From MKUN01 sp964481425 (GTDB taxonomy: Bacteria; Bacteroidota; Bacteroidia; Chitinophagales; Chitinophagaceae): DNA of 64,000 bases. The notes under the pieces are model-generated. The model was given only the letters and a program-made list of their open reading frames with translations, was not told the origin of the DNA and did not search any database. Positions 31,484 through 39,444 of the stretch are shown one piece after another (position 1 is the first letter of the stretch; every line of letters starts with the position of its first letter). Position numbers and translations under genes: made by a program. The stretch spans positions 1 to 64,000 of the forward strand of contig CAYZTM010000015.1 of assembly GCA_964481425.1 (NCBI GenBank), given 5' to 3'.

Positions 31484-32608
31484 ATGAGTCCCCTGGAGCA
31501 ATACTTACAACAAAAGCTCGACGAACGGGAACAAGCCGGTAACCTGAGACAACTACGCACAGCAAGAGCGGCTACAGACTTCTTCTCAAACGATTACCTC
31601 GGTATAGCAACCCATGGGCTGCTTAACCGCTTTTTGCCTCGCAGCAATATGGGTACCGGCTCTACCGGCTCAAGGTTGCTATCCGGTAACAGTATTGAAA
31701 CAGATATGCTGGAGACCCGCATAGCAGACTTTCATAATGCGGAGGCTGCTCTTTTGTTCAATTCCGGTTATGATGCCAATGTGGGACTGGTTGCTGCAAT
31801 AAGTAACAGGCATACTACCTTATTATATGATGAACTGTGCCACGCAAGCCTTGTAGATGGTATAAGACTCAGTCATGCAAAGCATCACAAGTTTGCCCAT
31901 AATGATATTGAAGACCTGCAAAGCAAGATACAAAGGACCGGAACGGATGGACAAGTGATCATCATTACCGAATCCGTCTTTTCTATGGATGGAGACCTGG
32001 CTCCTTTACAGGAGTTGGCCCGGATAGCGGAAGAAAATAAGGCCGCACTTGTGGTCGACGAAGCCCATGCAACAGGGGTATTCGGTGCTGACGGGACAGG
32101 TCTTGTATGCGCGCTGGGGCTTGAGCAAAAGGTCTTTGCCCGGGTGCATACCTACGGTAAGGCCATGGGTTGTCACGGTGCAGCCGTTTTGGGTAGTACC
32201 CGGCTGAAACAATTCCTCGTCAATTTTGCCCGGCCATTTATTTATACCACTGCATTGCCGCCGCATAGCATCAGTTGTATAGGTGCTGCATATGAGTATC
32301 TAGCGCAACCGGATTTCTCTAATGCGAGGTTACATGAACTTATTAGTTATTTCCGGCAGAAAGTGGACGCGAGCGGCATGAAAGGATGGAAGGATAATGA
32401 GAGTCCCATACAGGTATTGTTGACAGGAGACAATGAAAAAGCGCATGAAGCAGCTAAAGCATTGCAGTCTGCAGGTTTGCAGGTAAATGCGATACTACAC
32501 CCAACCGTGCCGGCGGGGCAGGAACGTCTGCGGGTGTGCCTGCATATTTTTAATACACTGGAAGAGATAGATAGAATATTTGAAACATTAAAAGGTACAG
32601 ATGTATAA
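31484..32608 (+). CDS. bioF: 8-amino-7-oxononanoate synthase (374 aa)
   Basis: A PLP enzyme of the alpha-oxoamine synthase family that condenses pimeloyl-ACP or pimeloyl-CoA with alanine, the first step of ring assembly. Seen: FFSNDYLGIATH, GSTGSRLLSGNS, the cofactor-binding VDEAHATGVFG, and the Schiff-base Lys in HTYGKAMGCHGA. The N-terminus is compact, without an extra domain. The gene overlaps bioD by eight bases, so the pair is co-translated. The source of its pimeloyl substrate is not explained by any recognised gene in this window. Confidence 0.95.
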   Translation: MSPLEQYLQQKLDEREQAGNLRQLRTARAATDFFSNDYLGIATHGLLNRFLPRSNMGTGSTGSRLLSGNSIETDMLETRIADFHNAEAALLFNSGYDANVGLVAAISNRHTTLLYDELCHASLVDGIRLSHAKHHKFAHNDIEDLQSKIQRTGTDGQVIIITESVFSMDGDLAPLQELARIAEENKAALVVDEAHATGVFGADGTGLVCALGLEQKVFARVHTYGKAMGCHGAAVLGSTRLKQFLVNFARPFIYTTALPPHSISCIGAAYEYLAQPDFSNARLHELISYFRQKVDASGMKGWKDNESPIQVLLTGDNEKAHEAAKALQSAGLQVNAILHPTVPAGQERLRVCLHIFNTLEEIDRIFETLKGTDV

Positions 32609-33257
32609 ACACATTGCTATAGCAGGAATACACACCGGTATAGGGAAGACCATCACATCTGCAGTGGTGGCTGAAGCTTTGGGTGCAGACTATTGGAAAC
32701 CAGTCCAGGCCGGCGGCCTGGACAATACGGATACTGATATCGTAAGATCGCTCATAACGAATGGCAGCGGGCGCGTACATCCGGAAGCTATGAGGCTAAC
32801 CGCGGCTATGTCGCCGCATGCTGCTGCAGCCATTGATGGCGTGGTGATAGACCACACTAATTTCACCTTCCCGGATACGGATAAGCTGTTGCTGGTGGAA
32901 ACCGCGGGGGGATTATTGTCGCCGCTGTATGGGAATGCGACCATGGCTGAGTTTATCGAGTATTATAAATTGCCTGCAATATTAGTGAGTAACAATTATC
33001 TCGGTAGCATCAATCACACATTGCTAACTATCGAAGTGATGCAAAAAAGGAATATCCCTATTGCGGCATTGGTTATCTCAGGCGAGCGTAACAAAGATTC
33101 GGAAGACTATATCGAATCGTACACCGGTATACCGATCACTGCGCGGATACCTTTTATGGATCCGCTGAACCACGGCGAAATAGTAAAATGCGCAGCAGCG
33201 ATCAGGGAAAAATTGATACAACATCTGGAACATGACTACACTGAAGGAAAGAGATAA
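32601..33257 (+). CDS. bioD: Dethiobiotin synthetase (218 aa)
   Basis: An ATP-dependent enzyme that closes the ureido ring of dethiobiotin from 7,8-diaminononanoate and CO2. The N-terminal P-loop reads GIHTGIGKT. A conserved Lys-containing DYWKPVQAGG follows, then LLLVETAGGLLSPLYGN at about 95-112. The length is typical. It overlaps bioF by 8 bases and bioA by 26 bases, giving a tight translationally coupled block. No fusion with bioA or bioC is present. Confidence 0.95.
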   Translation: MYKHIAIAGIHTGIGKTITSAVVAEALGADYWKPVQAGGLDNTDTDIVRSLITNGSGRVHPEAMRLTAAMSPHAAAAIDGVVIDHTNFTFPDTDKLLLVETAGGLLSPLYGNATMAEFIEYYKLPAILVSNNYLGSINHTLLTIEVMQKRNIPIAALVISGERNKDSEDYIESYTGIPITARIPFMDPLNHGEIVKCAAAIREKLIQHLEHDYTEGKR

Positions 33258-34506
33258 AGAAGTAATATGGCATCCGTATACGCCTATGAAAATAAGGCCG
33301 GAATCCATCGGTGTTTTAAGAGGTGAAGGCGTATACCTGGAGGATGAGGACGGTAAAAGATATATAGATGCGATCTCATCATGGTGGGTGAACCTGCATG
33401 GGCATTCACACCCGCATATAGCACAGCAGGTAGCAACTCAGTTGCGTACGTTGGAACATTGCATTTTTGCAGGCTTTACGCATGAGCCCGCTGTTCGTCT
33501 TGCAGAGCGGTTGCTGCCTGTACTGCCGGGCGCCATGAGTAAGGTGTTTTATTCCGATAACGGTTCCACTGCTGTTGAGGTGGCCATAAAGATGGCATTG
33601 CAATACTGGAGTAACAAAGGAATAAAAAAACAAAAAGTGATTGCCATTGAAGGGGCTTATCATGGTGATACTTTCGGCGCGATGTCAGTAAGTGAAAGGA
33701 GCATTTTTACTGCACCGTTCGATGAAAAATTGTTTGATGTAGCGTTCATTCCTTTCCCACACAGGGGTGGGGAAGAGGCAAGCTTCGTGGCTTTGGAAGA
33801 CCTGTTACAGGACAATGAAATTGCGGCCTTCATTGCAGAACCATTGGTGCAGGGCACTGCGGGTATGCGTATCTATAGCCCGGAGGTACTGGAGCAATAT
33901 TTCCGCCTCTGTAAAAAGTATAATGCACTGATCATTGCCGACGAGGTGATGACCGGGTTTGGCAGAACCGGCAATTTGTTCGCTTGCGACACTGTTGAAA
34001 CAGGCCCCGATATGGTATGCCTGTCCAAAGGACTTACCGGGGGCACTATGGCAATGGGTATTACCGCAACTACGCAGGATGTATATGATGCCTTTTATGA
34101 TGACGATATGCTGAAGACCTTATACCATGGACACTCCTACACGGCAAATCCCATAAGCTGTACTGCGGGTCTCGCCAGTCTTGATCTGACCCTTGATGAG
34201 GCTTGCACCGCAGACAGGGAACGTATCGGGCGCTCCTACCTGCAATTTATGGATACCATAGCAGGCCATGAAAAAATAAGGGATATGCGAAGGTGTGGCA
34301 CCATACTGGCAATAGAGCTCAATACATCGTCGCCTACGTCTTATACCAGCGCCCAAAGGGACAGTATCTATAAGTTTTTTATTGATAGGGGTATATTGTT
34401 AAGGCCCTTAGGCAATATCATATATTTAATGCCGCCCTATTGTATTACAGACGATGAGCTGCAGTATATTTACAGCGCGATCCGGGAACTTTTAACTACT
34501 CTTTGA
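33232..34506 (+). CDS. bioA: Adenosylmethionine-8-amino-7-oxononanoate aminotransferase (424 aa)
   Basis: A class III PLP aminotransferase that uses S-adenosylmethionine as amino donor to make 7,8-diaminononanoate. Seen: N-terminal WHPYTPMK, ISSWWVNLHGHSHP, the GAYHGDTFGAMSVSE motif, the aspartate of ADEVMTGFGRTG and the PLP Lys in MVCLSKGLTGG. The length is standard. The start lies inside the bioD reading frame (26-base overlap). The diiron gene follows after a 19-base gap. Confidence 0.95.
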   Translation: MTTLKERDKEVIWHPYTPMKIRPESIGVLRGEGVYLEDEDGKRYIDAISSWWVNLHGHSHPHIAQQVATQLRTLEHCIFAGFTHEPAVRLAERLLPVLPGAMSKVFYSDNGSTAVEVAIKMALQYWSNKGIKKQKVIAIEGAYHGDTFGAMSVSERSIFTAPFDEKLFDVAFIPFPHRGGEEASFVALEDLLQDNEIAAFIAEPLVQGTAGMRIYSPEVLEQYFRLCKKYNALIIADEVMTGFGRTGNLFACDTVETGPDMVCLSKGLTGGTMAMGITATTQDVYDAFYDDDMLKTLYHGHSYTANPISCTAGLASLDLTLDEACTADRERIGRSYLQFMDTIAGHEKIRDMRRCGTILAIELNTSSPTSYTSAQRDSIYKFFIDRGILLRPLGNIIYLMPPYCITDDELQYIYSAIRELLTTL

Positions 34507-34525
34507 GACAGATATAACAGACGCC

Positions 34526-35173
34526 ATGGCTGAGAACCTTAAGAAACAACTGGAATTGATAGTGGAGATGCCTGAACTTCATGCTCGGTGGCTGAATAGC
34601 CTTTCGCTGATGGAGAATACAGGCGCAAGGAAGATATCACGTTTTGAAGATCCGGTACATACGGACATCATTGTGCTGAAACATGCAGCTGAAGAGGCCA
34701 GGCATGCCTACTACCTGAAAAAGCAGATCGCAAAGCTACACTTCGAATGTCCTGATTATAGTTTCCAATACCTGCTGGCACCAATGCGCAGCTATCAATA
34801 CCTGCGCGAATTGGATGCTGCCGCATGCAGGTACCTGCGCGAGGGAAAAGGGTATGCCGGCAGGCAGCTATTTTTTGGTGCTTACCTGCTGGTGACCTAT
34901 GCCATAGAAGTGCGTGCCGATGAGCTATATGGCACTTACCAGGAGGTTTTAACCGCAGCCCGCAGTAAGGTCAATGTAAAATCCATAATTGCAGAAGAAG
35001 AGGGGCACCTGGAAGAAATGATCCGCATGCTCGAAAATTTCCACCCGGACTGGCTGCAAATGGCTACAGCGATCAGGGAAAAAGAATCCACTCTTTTCAA
35101 TCAATGGCTGGCTGCTGTAAAAAAGGATGTACAACACGCCATTACAGCTAAGATAACCTCAGCCTACAATTAA
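34526..35173 (+). CDS. Ferritin-like diiron-carboxylate protein, last gene of the biotin operon (215 aa)
   Basis: I do not recognise a named family. The all-helical sequence carries a complete canonical diiron ligand set: Glu30 (helix 1), Glu57-x2-His60 in EEARH (helix 2), Glu128 in YAIEVRADE (helix 3) and Glu158-x2-His161 in EEEGH (helix 4). The two halves, E(27)ExxH and E(30)ExxH, have spacing normal for ferritin-like four-helix bundles. No signal peptide, so cytoplasmic. It starts 19 bases after bioA and ends 5 bases before the convergent prfC, so it is a member of the biotin operon. A role in biotin supply (oxidative formation of the pimeloyl chain, or iron/oxygen handling for BioB) is inference from the neighbours. 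MiaE-like or rubrerythrin-like roles are alternatives. Confidence 0.75.
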   Translation: MAENLKKQLELIVEMPELHARWLNSLSLMENTGARKISRFEDPVHTDIIVLKHAAEEARHAYYLKKQIAKLHFECPDYSFQYLLAPMRSYQYLRELDAAACRYLREGKGYAGRQLFFGAYLLVTYAIEVRADELYGTYQEVLTAARSKVNVKSIIAEEEGHLEEMIRMLENFHPDWLQMATAIREKESTLFNQWLAAVKKDVQHAITAKITSAYN

Positions 35174-35178
35174 TACTG

Positions 35179-36771
35179 CTATTTCGCCATCGCGGTCTTG
35201 AACTCGGAAGTGAAATGAAACTCGATATCCGGGTTGTTCTGGCGTTCCGTGTTCAGGAACCATTCACTTTGTGCCAGGTACACTAAGTTGCCGTCTTTAT
35301 CTTCCATGATATTGGACTGTTTAAAGCGGATGAAATCATCGATCGCTTTTTTGTCCCCGGTTATCCAGCAGGCCTTATAGAAGGAAAGCGGAACAAAGGC
35401 GCACGAGGCACCATATTCCTGCAGTAGCCTGTATTGTATCACCTCAAATTGCAGTTCCCCTACGCAACCAATTATTTTGCGGTTGCCCCCATGTTGTGTG
35501 AAGAGTTGTGCAACACCCTCATCCGTAAGCTGACTGATACCCTTTTCCAGTTGTTTGGTCTTCATTGGGTCTTTGTTCACCAGTTCCTTGAACAGTTCGG
35601 GAGAGAATGTCGGGATGCCCGTGAATTTCAGGTCTTCGCCTTCCGTAAGGGTATCTCCTATTTTAAAATTTCCTGTATCGAAAAGGCCTACCACATCGCC
35701 GGGGAAAGCTTCTTCAATTACGTCTTTCTCGCGAGCAAGGAAGGAATAGGGATTACTGAAACGCACGTCCTTGCCTGTGCGGGTATGGCGGAAATAAGTA
35801 TTGCGTGCAAAACGTCCTGAACACACACGAAGAAACGCGATACGGTCGCGGTGGCGTGGGTCCAGGTTGGCATGTATCTTAAAGATAAAGCCGGTGAATT
35901 TTGGCTCGTTCGGCTCCACCCTGCGTTTATCGGTATCCCGCCCCAGGGGCACAGGGGCTACGTGGATAAAGGTGTCTAATAGTTCTTTTACCCCGAAATT
36001 GTTCACGGCACTACCGAAGAACACCGGGGCGACTTTACCTGCCAGGTAAGCTTGTGTATCCAGTTCTCCATACACGCCGTCGAGCAGTTCTACATCTTCC
36101 CGCAATTGGCTGGCATCCCGTTCGCCAACCTTCTCGTCAAGCATGGGGTCCTGTATATCAGGTATGGGTACGGTGTTGTCCTCAGTTGCTTTTTGGTTGG
36201 CGGTAAAAAGATTCAGGCTTTTGTCGAACAGGTTATAGACCCCCTTGAACTCTTTACCCATATTTATGGGCCAGGAGAGGGGGTGCAGGGATATTTTCAG
36301 CTCTTTTTCTATTTCGTCAACCAGGTCGAAGGGGTATTTGCCGTCACGGTCCAGTTTGTTCACGAATACAATGACCGGTGTATCGCGCATACGGCACACT
36401 TCCACCAGTTTGCGGGTCTGCTCTTCCACACCATTTACACTGTCTATGACCAGTATTACGCTGTCTACCGCTGTCAGGGTGCGGTAGGTATCCTCGGCAA
36501 AGTCCTTGTGACCGGGGGTGTCCAGCAGGTTGATCAGCACATCTTTATACTCAAAGCTCATTACCGATGTGGCTACCGATATACCACGCTGTCGTTCTAT
36601 TTCCATAAAGTCGGAAGTAGCATGTTTTTTGATTTTATTACTTTTCACGGCGCCTGCCACCTGTATGGCACCACCAAACAGCAGTAGTTTTTCGGTAAGA
36701 GTGGTCTTACCGGCATCCGGGTGCGATATGATGGCAAAGGTCCTCCGCCGGTTTATTTCTTTTTCGTACAT
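35179..36771 (-). CDS. prfC: Peptide chain release factor 3 (530 aa)
   Basis: A translational GTPase that recycles class I release factors from the ribosome. Its G domain has ISHPDAGKTTLTEKLL (P-loop), the RQRGISVATSVM switch I, DTPGHKDF, and NKLDRDG. The further sequence, with a second domain from about 285 and HPLSWPINMG before it, distinguishes RF3 from EF-G. The length of 530 matches RF3 exactly. The long antisense frames opposite it are shadows. The gene stands alone; a GACCTTTG sequence 17 bases before the start is one base off the promoter consensus. Confidence 0.96.
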   Translation of the reverse strand: MYEKEINRRRTFAIISHPDAGKTTLTEKLLLFGGAIQVAGAVKSNKIKKHATSDFMEIERQRGISVATSVMSFEYKDVLINLLDTPGHKDFAEDTYRTLTAVDSVILVIDSVNGVEEQTRKLVEVCRMRDTPVIVFVNKLDRDGKYPFDLVDEIEKELKISLHPLSWPINMGKEFKGVYNLFDKSLNLFTANQKATEDNTVPIPDIQDPMLDEKVGERDASQLREDVELLDGVYGELDTQAYLAGKVAPVFFGSAVNNFGVKELLDTFIHVAPVPLGRDTDKRRVEPNEPKFTGFIFKIHANLDPRHRDRIAFLRVCSGRFARNTYFRHTRTGKDVRFSNPYSFLAREKDVIEEAFPGDVVGLFDTGNFKIGDTLTEGEDLKFTGIPTFSPELFKELVNKDPMKTKQLEKGISQLTDEGVAQLFTQHGGNRKIIGCVGELQFEVIQYRLLQEYGASCAFVPLSFYKACWITGDKKAIDDFIRFKQSNIMEDKDGNLVYLAQSEWFLNTERQNNPDIEFHFTSEFKTAMAK

Positions 36772-36881
36772 GAGCTTTAAAGAGGTGCAAAGGTCGGAAA
36801 ATTGAATGTTTTATCCATAATTTATTACCACAATGTGGAATACTTATGCCTTGTCTCTGACTATATATAAATCCCCTATGT

Positions 36882-36889
36882 TATATTTG
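36882..36889 (+). promoter_or_regulatory. Promoter -7 box of the 36909 membrane-protein gene
   Basis: TATATTTG fits TAnnTTTG exactly. It is followed by AAGGAGG (36894-36900), one of few Shine-Dalgarno-like sites in the window, 8 bases before the ATG. Confidence 0.45.
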
Positions 36890-36908
36890 TTATAAGGAGG
36901 GCTTATAT

Positions 36909-37457
36909 ATGGCTGCAAACCGACTACACGACGACCTGCTACACGATTTCAAAGATCAAAAGGAACTGATCTCGGAACAGATAAAGATAATCGAGCCTAT
37001 AGCCGAATCGCTCAGCAGGCCTGCTGCAGTGCATTTGCTGGGACAGGGTACACTCATTGTCATGGAGATAATCTGTTATGCCTTGTTCCTGGGCTGCATT
37101 GCAGCATCGGTGTTGGTGGGTACAGTAGTGCCCTTCAGCCTGCTCGATGATATATATACATCCCTGCCCTTAGCCAGTGAAAGCAGGCACTATGTAGTGC
37201 TGGTTAGTTTCGCCTTACATGCACTTGTTATTGTTGCCGGCTTTTTGTTCCTCATCATTGCGTTCAATCTATCCAGTATCCGGAAGAAGAACAAGATACT
37301 AAGTGTAGCCGGCAAACACCTGAAAACGCTTGTAGGGCAACATCTAAAACGGAAGGCCGCCATAGATACAATAGAGCAGCGGCACTTTATGGAACTGCCG
37401 GTGGTGCAGGTCAACCAACGTATTAATGAGATACCTAATCCCGGCTACGGGGAATAA
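36909..37457 (+). CDS. Two-helix membrane protein of unknown function (182 aa)
   Basis: A cytoplasmic N-terminal helical part (1-45, likely coiled coil) is followed by two transmembrane segments (about 48-75 and 95-122) and a basic C-terminal helical part (IRKKNKILSVAGKHLKTLVGQHLKRK). I recognise no family. It has an unusual clear Shine-Dalgarno (AAGGAGG) 8 bases upstream of ATG and a TATATTTG box. dnaG begins 32 bases after it, so the two may be co-transcribed, but nothing shows a shared function. Confidence 0.7.
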   Translation: MAANRLHDDLLHDFKDQKELISEQIKIIEPIAESLSRPAAVHLLGQGTLIVMEIICYALFLGCIAASVLVGTVVPFSLLDDIYTSLPLASESRHYVVLVSFALHALVIVAGFLFLIIAFNLSSIRKKNKILSVAGKHLKTLVGQHLKRKAAIDTIEQRHFMELPVVQVNQRINEIPNPGYGE

Positions 37458-37489
37458 GTAATTAGGCGCTAATCCTGTAACTTAGCAAA

Positions 37490-39439
37490 ATGATCGCCCC
37501 CTCCTCCATACAGGAAGTGCTGAACCGTGCAGATATAGTAGATGTAGTGGGGCAGTTTGTACGCCTTAAGAAGCGCGGAGCGAACTACATAGCCAATTGT
37601 CCTTTCCATCATGAGAAGACCCCTTCCTTTTCAGTATCGGCATCCAAGGGTATTTATAAATGTTTTGGCTGTGGTAAGGCCGGCAACGTGGTCACCTTTA
37701 TACAGGAGCATGAAAAACTGACCTATCCCGAGGCTATTCGCTGGCTGGCCGACTATTACAAAATAACGCTTGAAGAAACAGAGCGGAGCCCCGAGCAGCA
37801 ACAAAAGCAGCTGGCCGAGGAAAGCCTGCGCATACTCAATGAGTTTGCAGCACAGCATTTTCACGATACATTATTGGAAACTGAAGAAGGGCAGGATATC
37901 GGGCTCTCTTATTTCAAGCAAAGGGGGTTCCGCAAAGATATCATCGAGCGGTTCCGGCTTGGATATAACCCGGAGAACGGGGATAACTTTTTTAAAGCGG
38001 CTACACAAAAAGGATATGGCCCGGAACTGCTGGAAAAGGCGGGCCTGGTCAGGAACCGTAATGGTATCCATCATGATACCTACCGTGGCCGTGTGATATT
38101 CCCTATACAGAGCATGACGGGCCGCGTGCTGGGTTTCGGTGCGCGTATACTCAAGAAGAATGATAAGGCGCCTAAGTACATCAATACTCCTGAGAACGAG
38201 CTTTATGTAAAGAGCCGGGTACTTTATGGCATGTACCAGTCGCGGCAGGCCATTGGCAAGCTCGACGAGTGCTTCCTGGTGGAGGGTTATACGGATGTCA
38301 TCTCATTGCACCAGGGCGGGGTAGAAAATGTGGTGGCCAGTAGCGGCACTTCGCTCACCGAGGACCAGCTGCGCCTGATAGGGCAGCTTACCAAAAATCT
38401 TACTATCCTGTATGATGGTGATGCCGCCGGTGTGCGTGCTGCCCTGCGAGGATTGGATATGGCGCTTTCGCAGAGCTTTAATGTGCAGTTGGTACTGCTA
38501 CCCGAGGGCGATGATCCGGACAGTTTCATACAAAAGTCAGGTGCTGCTGGTTTCCATGAATATGTAAAGGAACATAAGCAGGATGTAATTGGTTTTCGGC
38601 TGGAAGTGGGCATGCAGGAAGCCGGCACCGACCCGGTAAAGCGGTCGAAGCTGGTGAACGAAGTAGCGGAAAGCATATCGCGCATTAATAAGGCTGAGGA
38701 TTTTTCATTACAGGACCACTATATAAGAGAGGCTTCAAGAAAGCTAAGCGTTGACGAGGCAGGACTGATCAACCTGGTCAATAAATACATCCGTGAGCGG
38801 GTGGAGCAGGAACGCAGACACCAGCGAAAAGAAGAAGCCATACCACAGGCAGAGACAATAGAGATACCCAAAGAAGAGCCGCTGCAACATCTGAATATTG
38901 ATGAGCAACAGGAATGGCAATTGCTTAAAGTACTGATAGAACATGGTAATAGTAACTATGAAGGTTATCCAAATGCGGCTGCCTTCATTTTTGACCGTGT
39001 GGATACGGACTTGCTTGAAAACCCGGTGGTGAGTAAGGTGTTTACTGAGTGTTCCGCGTACCAGGAACAGAATGGCTCCGTACCTCAATTGAGTTTCTTT
39101 GTCAATTATCCCGAGGCTGAAGTGCAGAAGAACCTTGTATCATTGCTGCACGAAAAGAATGAGGTGAGCACAGGCTGGAAAGAAAAACATGGTATTGATA
39201 CCTATCCTGATGCGCTGAACTACATTAACGATATAGATAGCTCGCTTGCCTACTTCGAGTTAAAAAAGATACTCATCATGGAGGAAGAGCTTGCCAAACG
39301 CATCAGCGAAGAACGGGATGCCGCGCGGCAGACCATGTTGCTGGAGCATGTGTTGCGGTTGCGCTCCATGAAACACGATATCGTAAAGAAACATGAGACC
39401 GTAACGCTTAGTCTCAAACGTAAAGGCACCGCCTTTTAG
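37490..39439 (+). CDS. dnaG: DNA primase (649 aa)
   Basis: Synthesises RNA primers for replication. It has an N-terminal CHC2 zinc finger (CPFHHEKTPSFSV, then YKCFGCGKAGN; about residues 40-67), the DnaG catalytic core, and a TOPRIM domain with FLVEGYTDVIS and the acidic TILYDGDAAG. A C-terminal region of about 200 residues corresponds to the DnaB-interacting domain, with an acidic linker (EAIPQAETIEIPKEEPLQH) before it. The length is within the bacterial range. A TAACTTAG sequence just before the start is a weak promoter candidate. It converges on the PKD protein gene, 5 bases apart. Confidence 0.96.
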   Translation: MIAPSSIQEVLNRADIVDVVGQFVRLKKRGANYIANCPFHHEKTPSFSVSASKGIYKCFGCGKAGNVVTFIQEHEKLTYPEAIRWLADYYKITLEETERSPEQQQKQLAEESLRILNEFAAQHFHDTLLETEEGQDIGLSYFKQRGFRKDIIERFRLGYNPENGDNFFKAATQKGYGPELLEKAGLVRNRNGIHHDTYRGRVIFPIQSMTGRVLGFGARILKKNDKAPKYINTPENELYVKSRVLYGMYQSRQAIGKLDECFLVEGYTDVISLHQGGVENVVASSGTSLTEDQLRLIGQLTKNLTILYDGDAAGVRAALRGLDMALSQSFNVQLVLLPEGDDPDSFIQKSGAAGFHEYVKEHKQDVIGFRLEVGMQEAGTDPVKRSKLVNEVAESISRINKAEDFSLQDHYIREASRKLSVDEAGLINLVNKYIRERVEQERRHQRKEEAIPQAETIEIPKEEPLQHLNIDEQQEWQLLKVLIEHGNSNYEGYPNAAAFIFDRVDTDLLENPVVSKVFTECSAYQEQNGSVPQLSFFVNYPEAEVQKNLVSLLHEKNEVSTGWKEKHGIDTYPDALNYINDIDSSLAYFELKKILIMEEELAKRISEERDAARQTMLLEHVLRLRSMKHDIVKKHETVTLSLKRKGTAF

Positions 39440-39444
39440 ATCGG

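Noticed and set aside
34526..35173. Ferritin or bacterioferritin iron store
   Set aside because: The ligand pattern fits, but length (215), lack of typical cage-interface features by eye, and the biotin operon context make a storage cage less likely. It is not excluded.
36052..36687. 211-residue frame antisense to prfC
   Set aside because: It lies entirely inside the strongly conserved RF3 gene on the opposite strand. Composition is that of a shadow frame (Tyr, Phe, His and Gln rich), with no motif.
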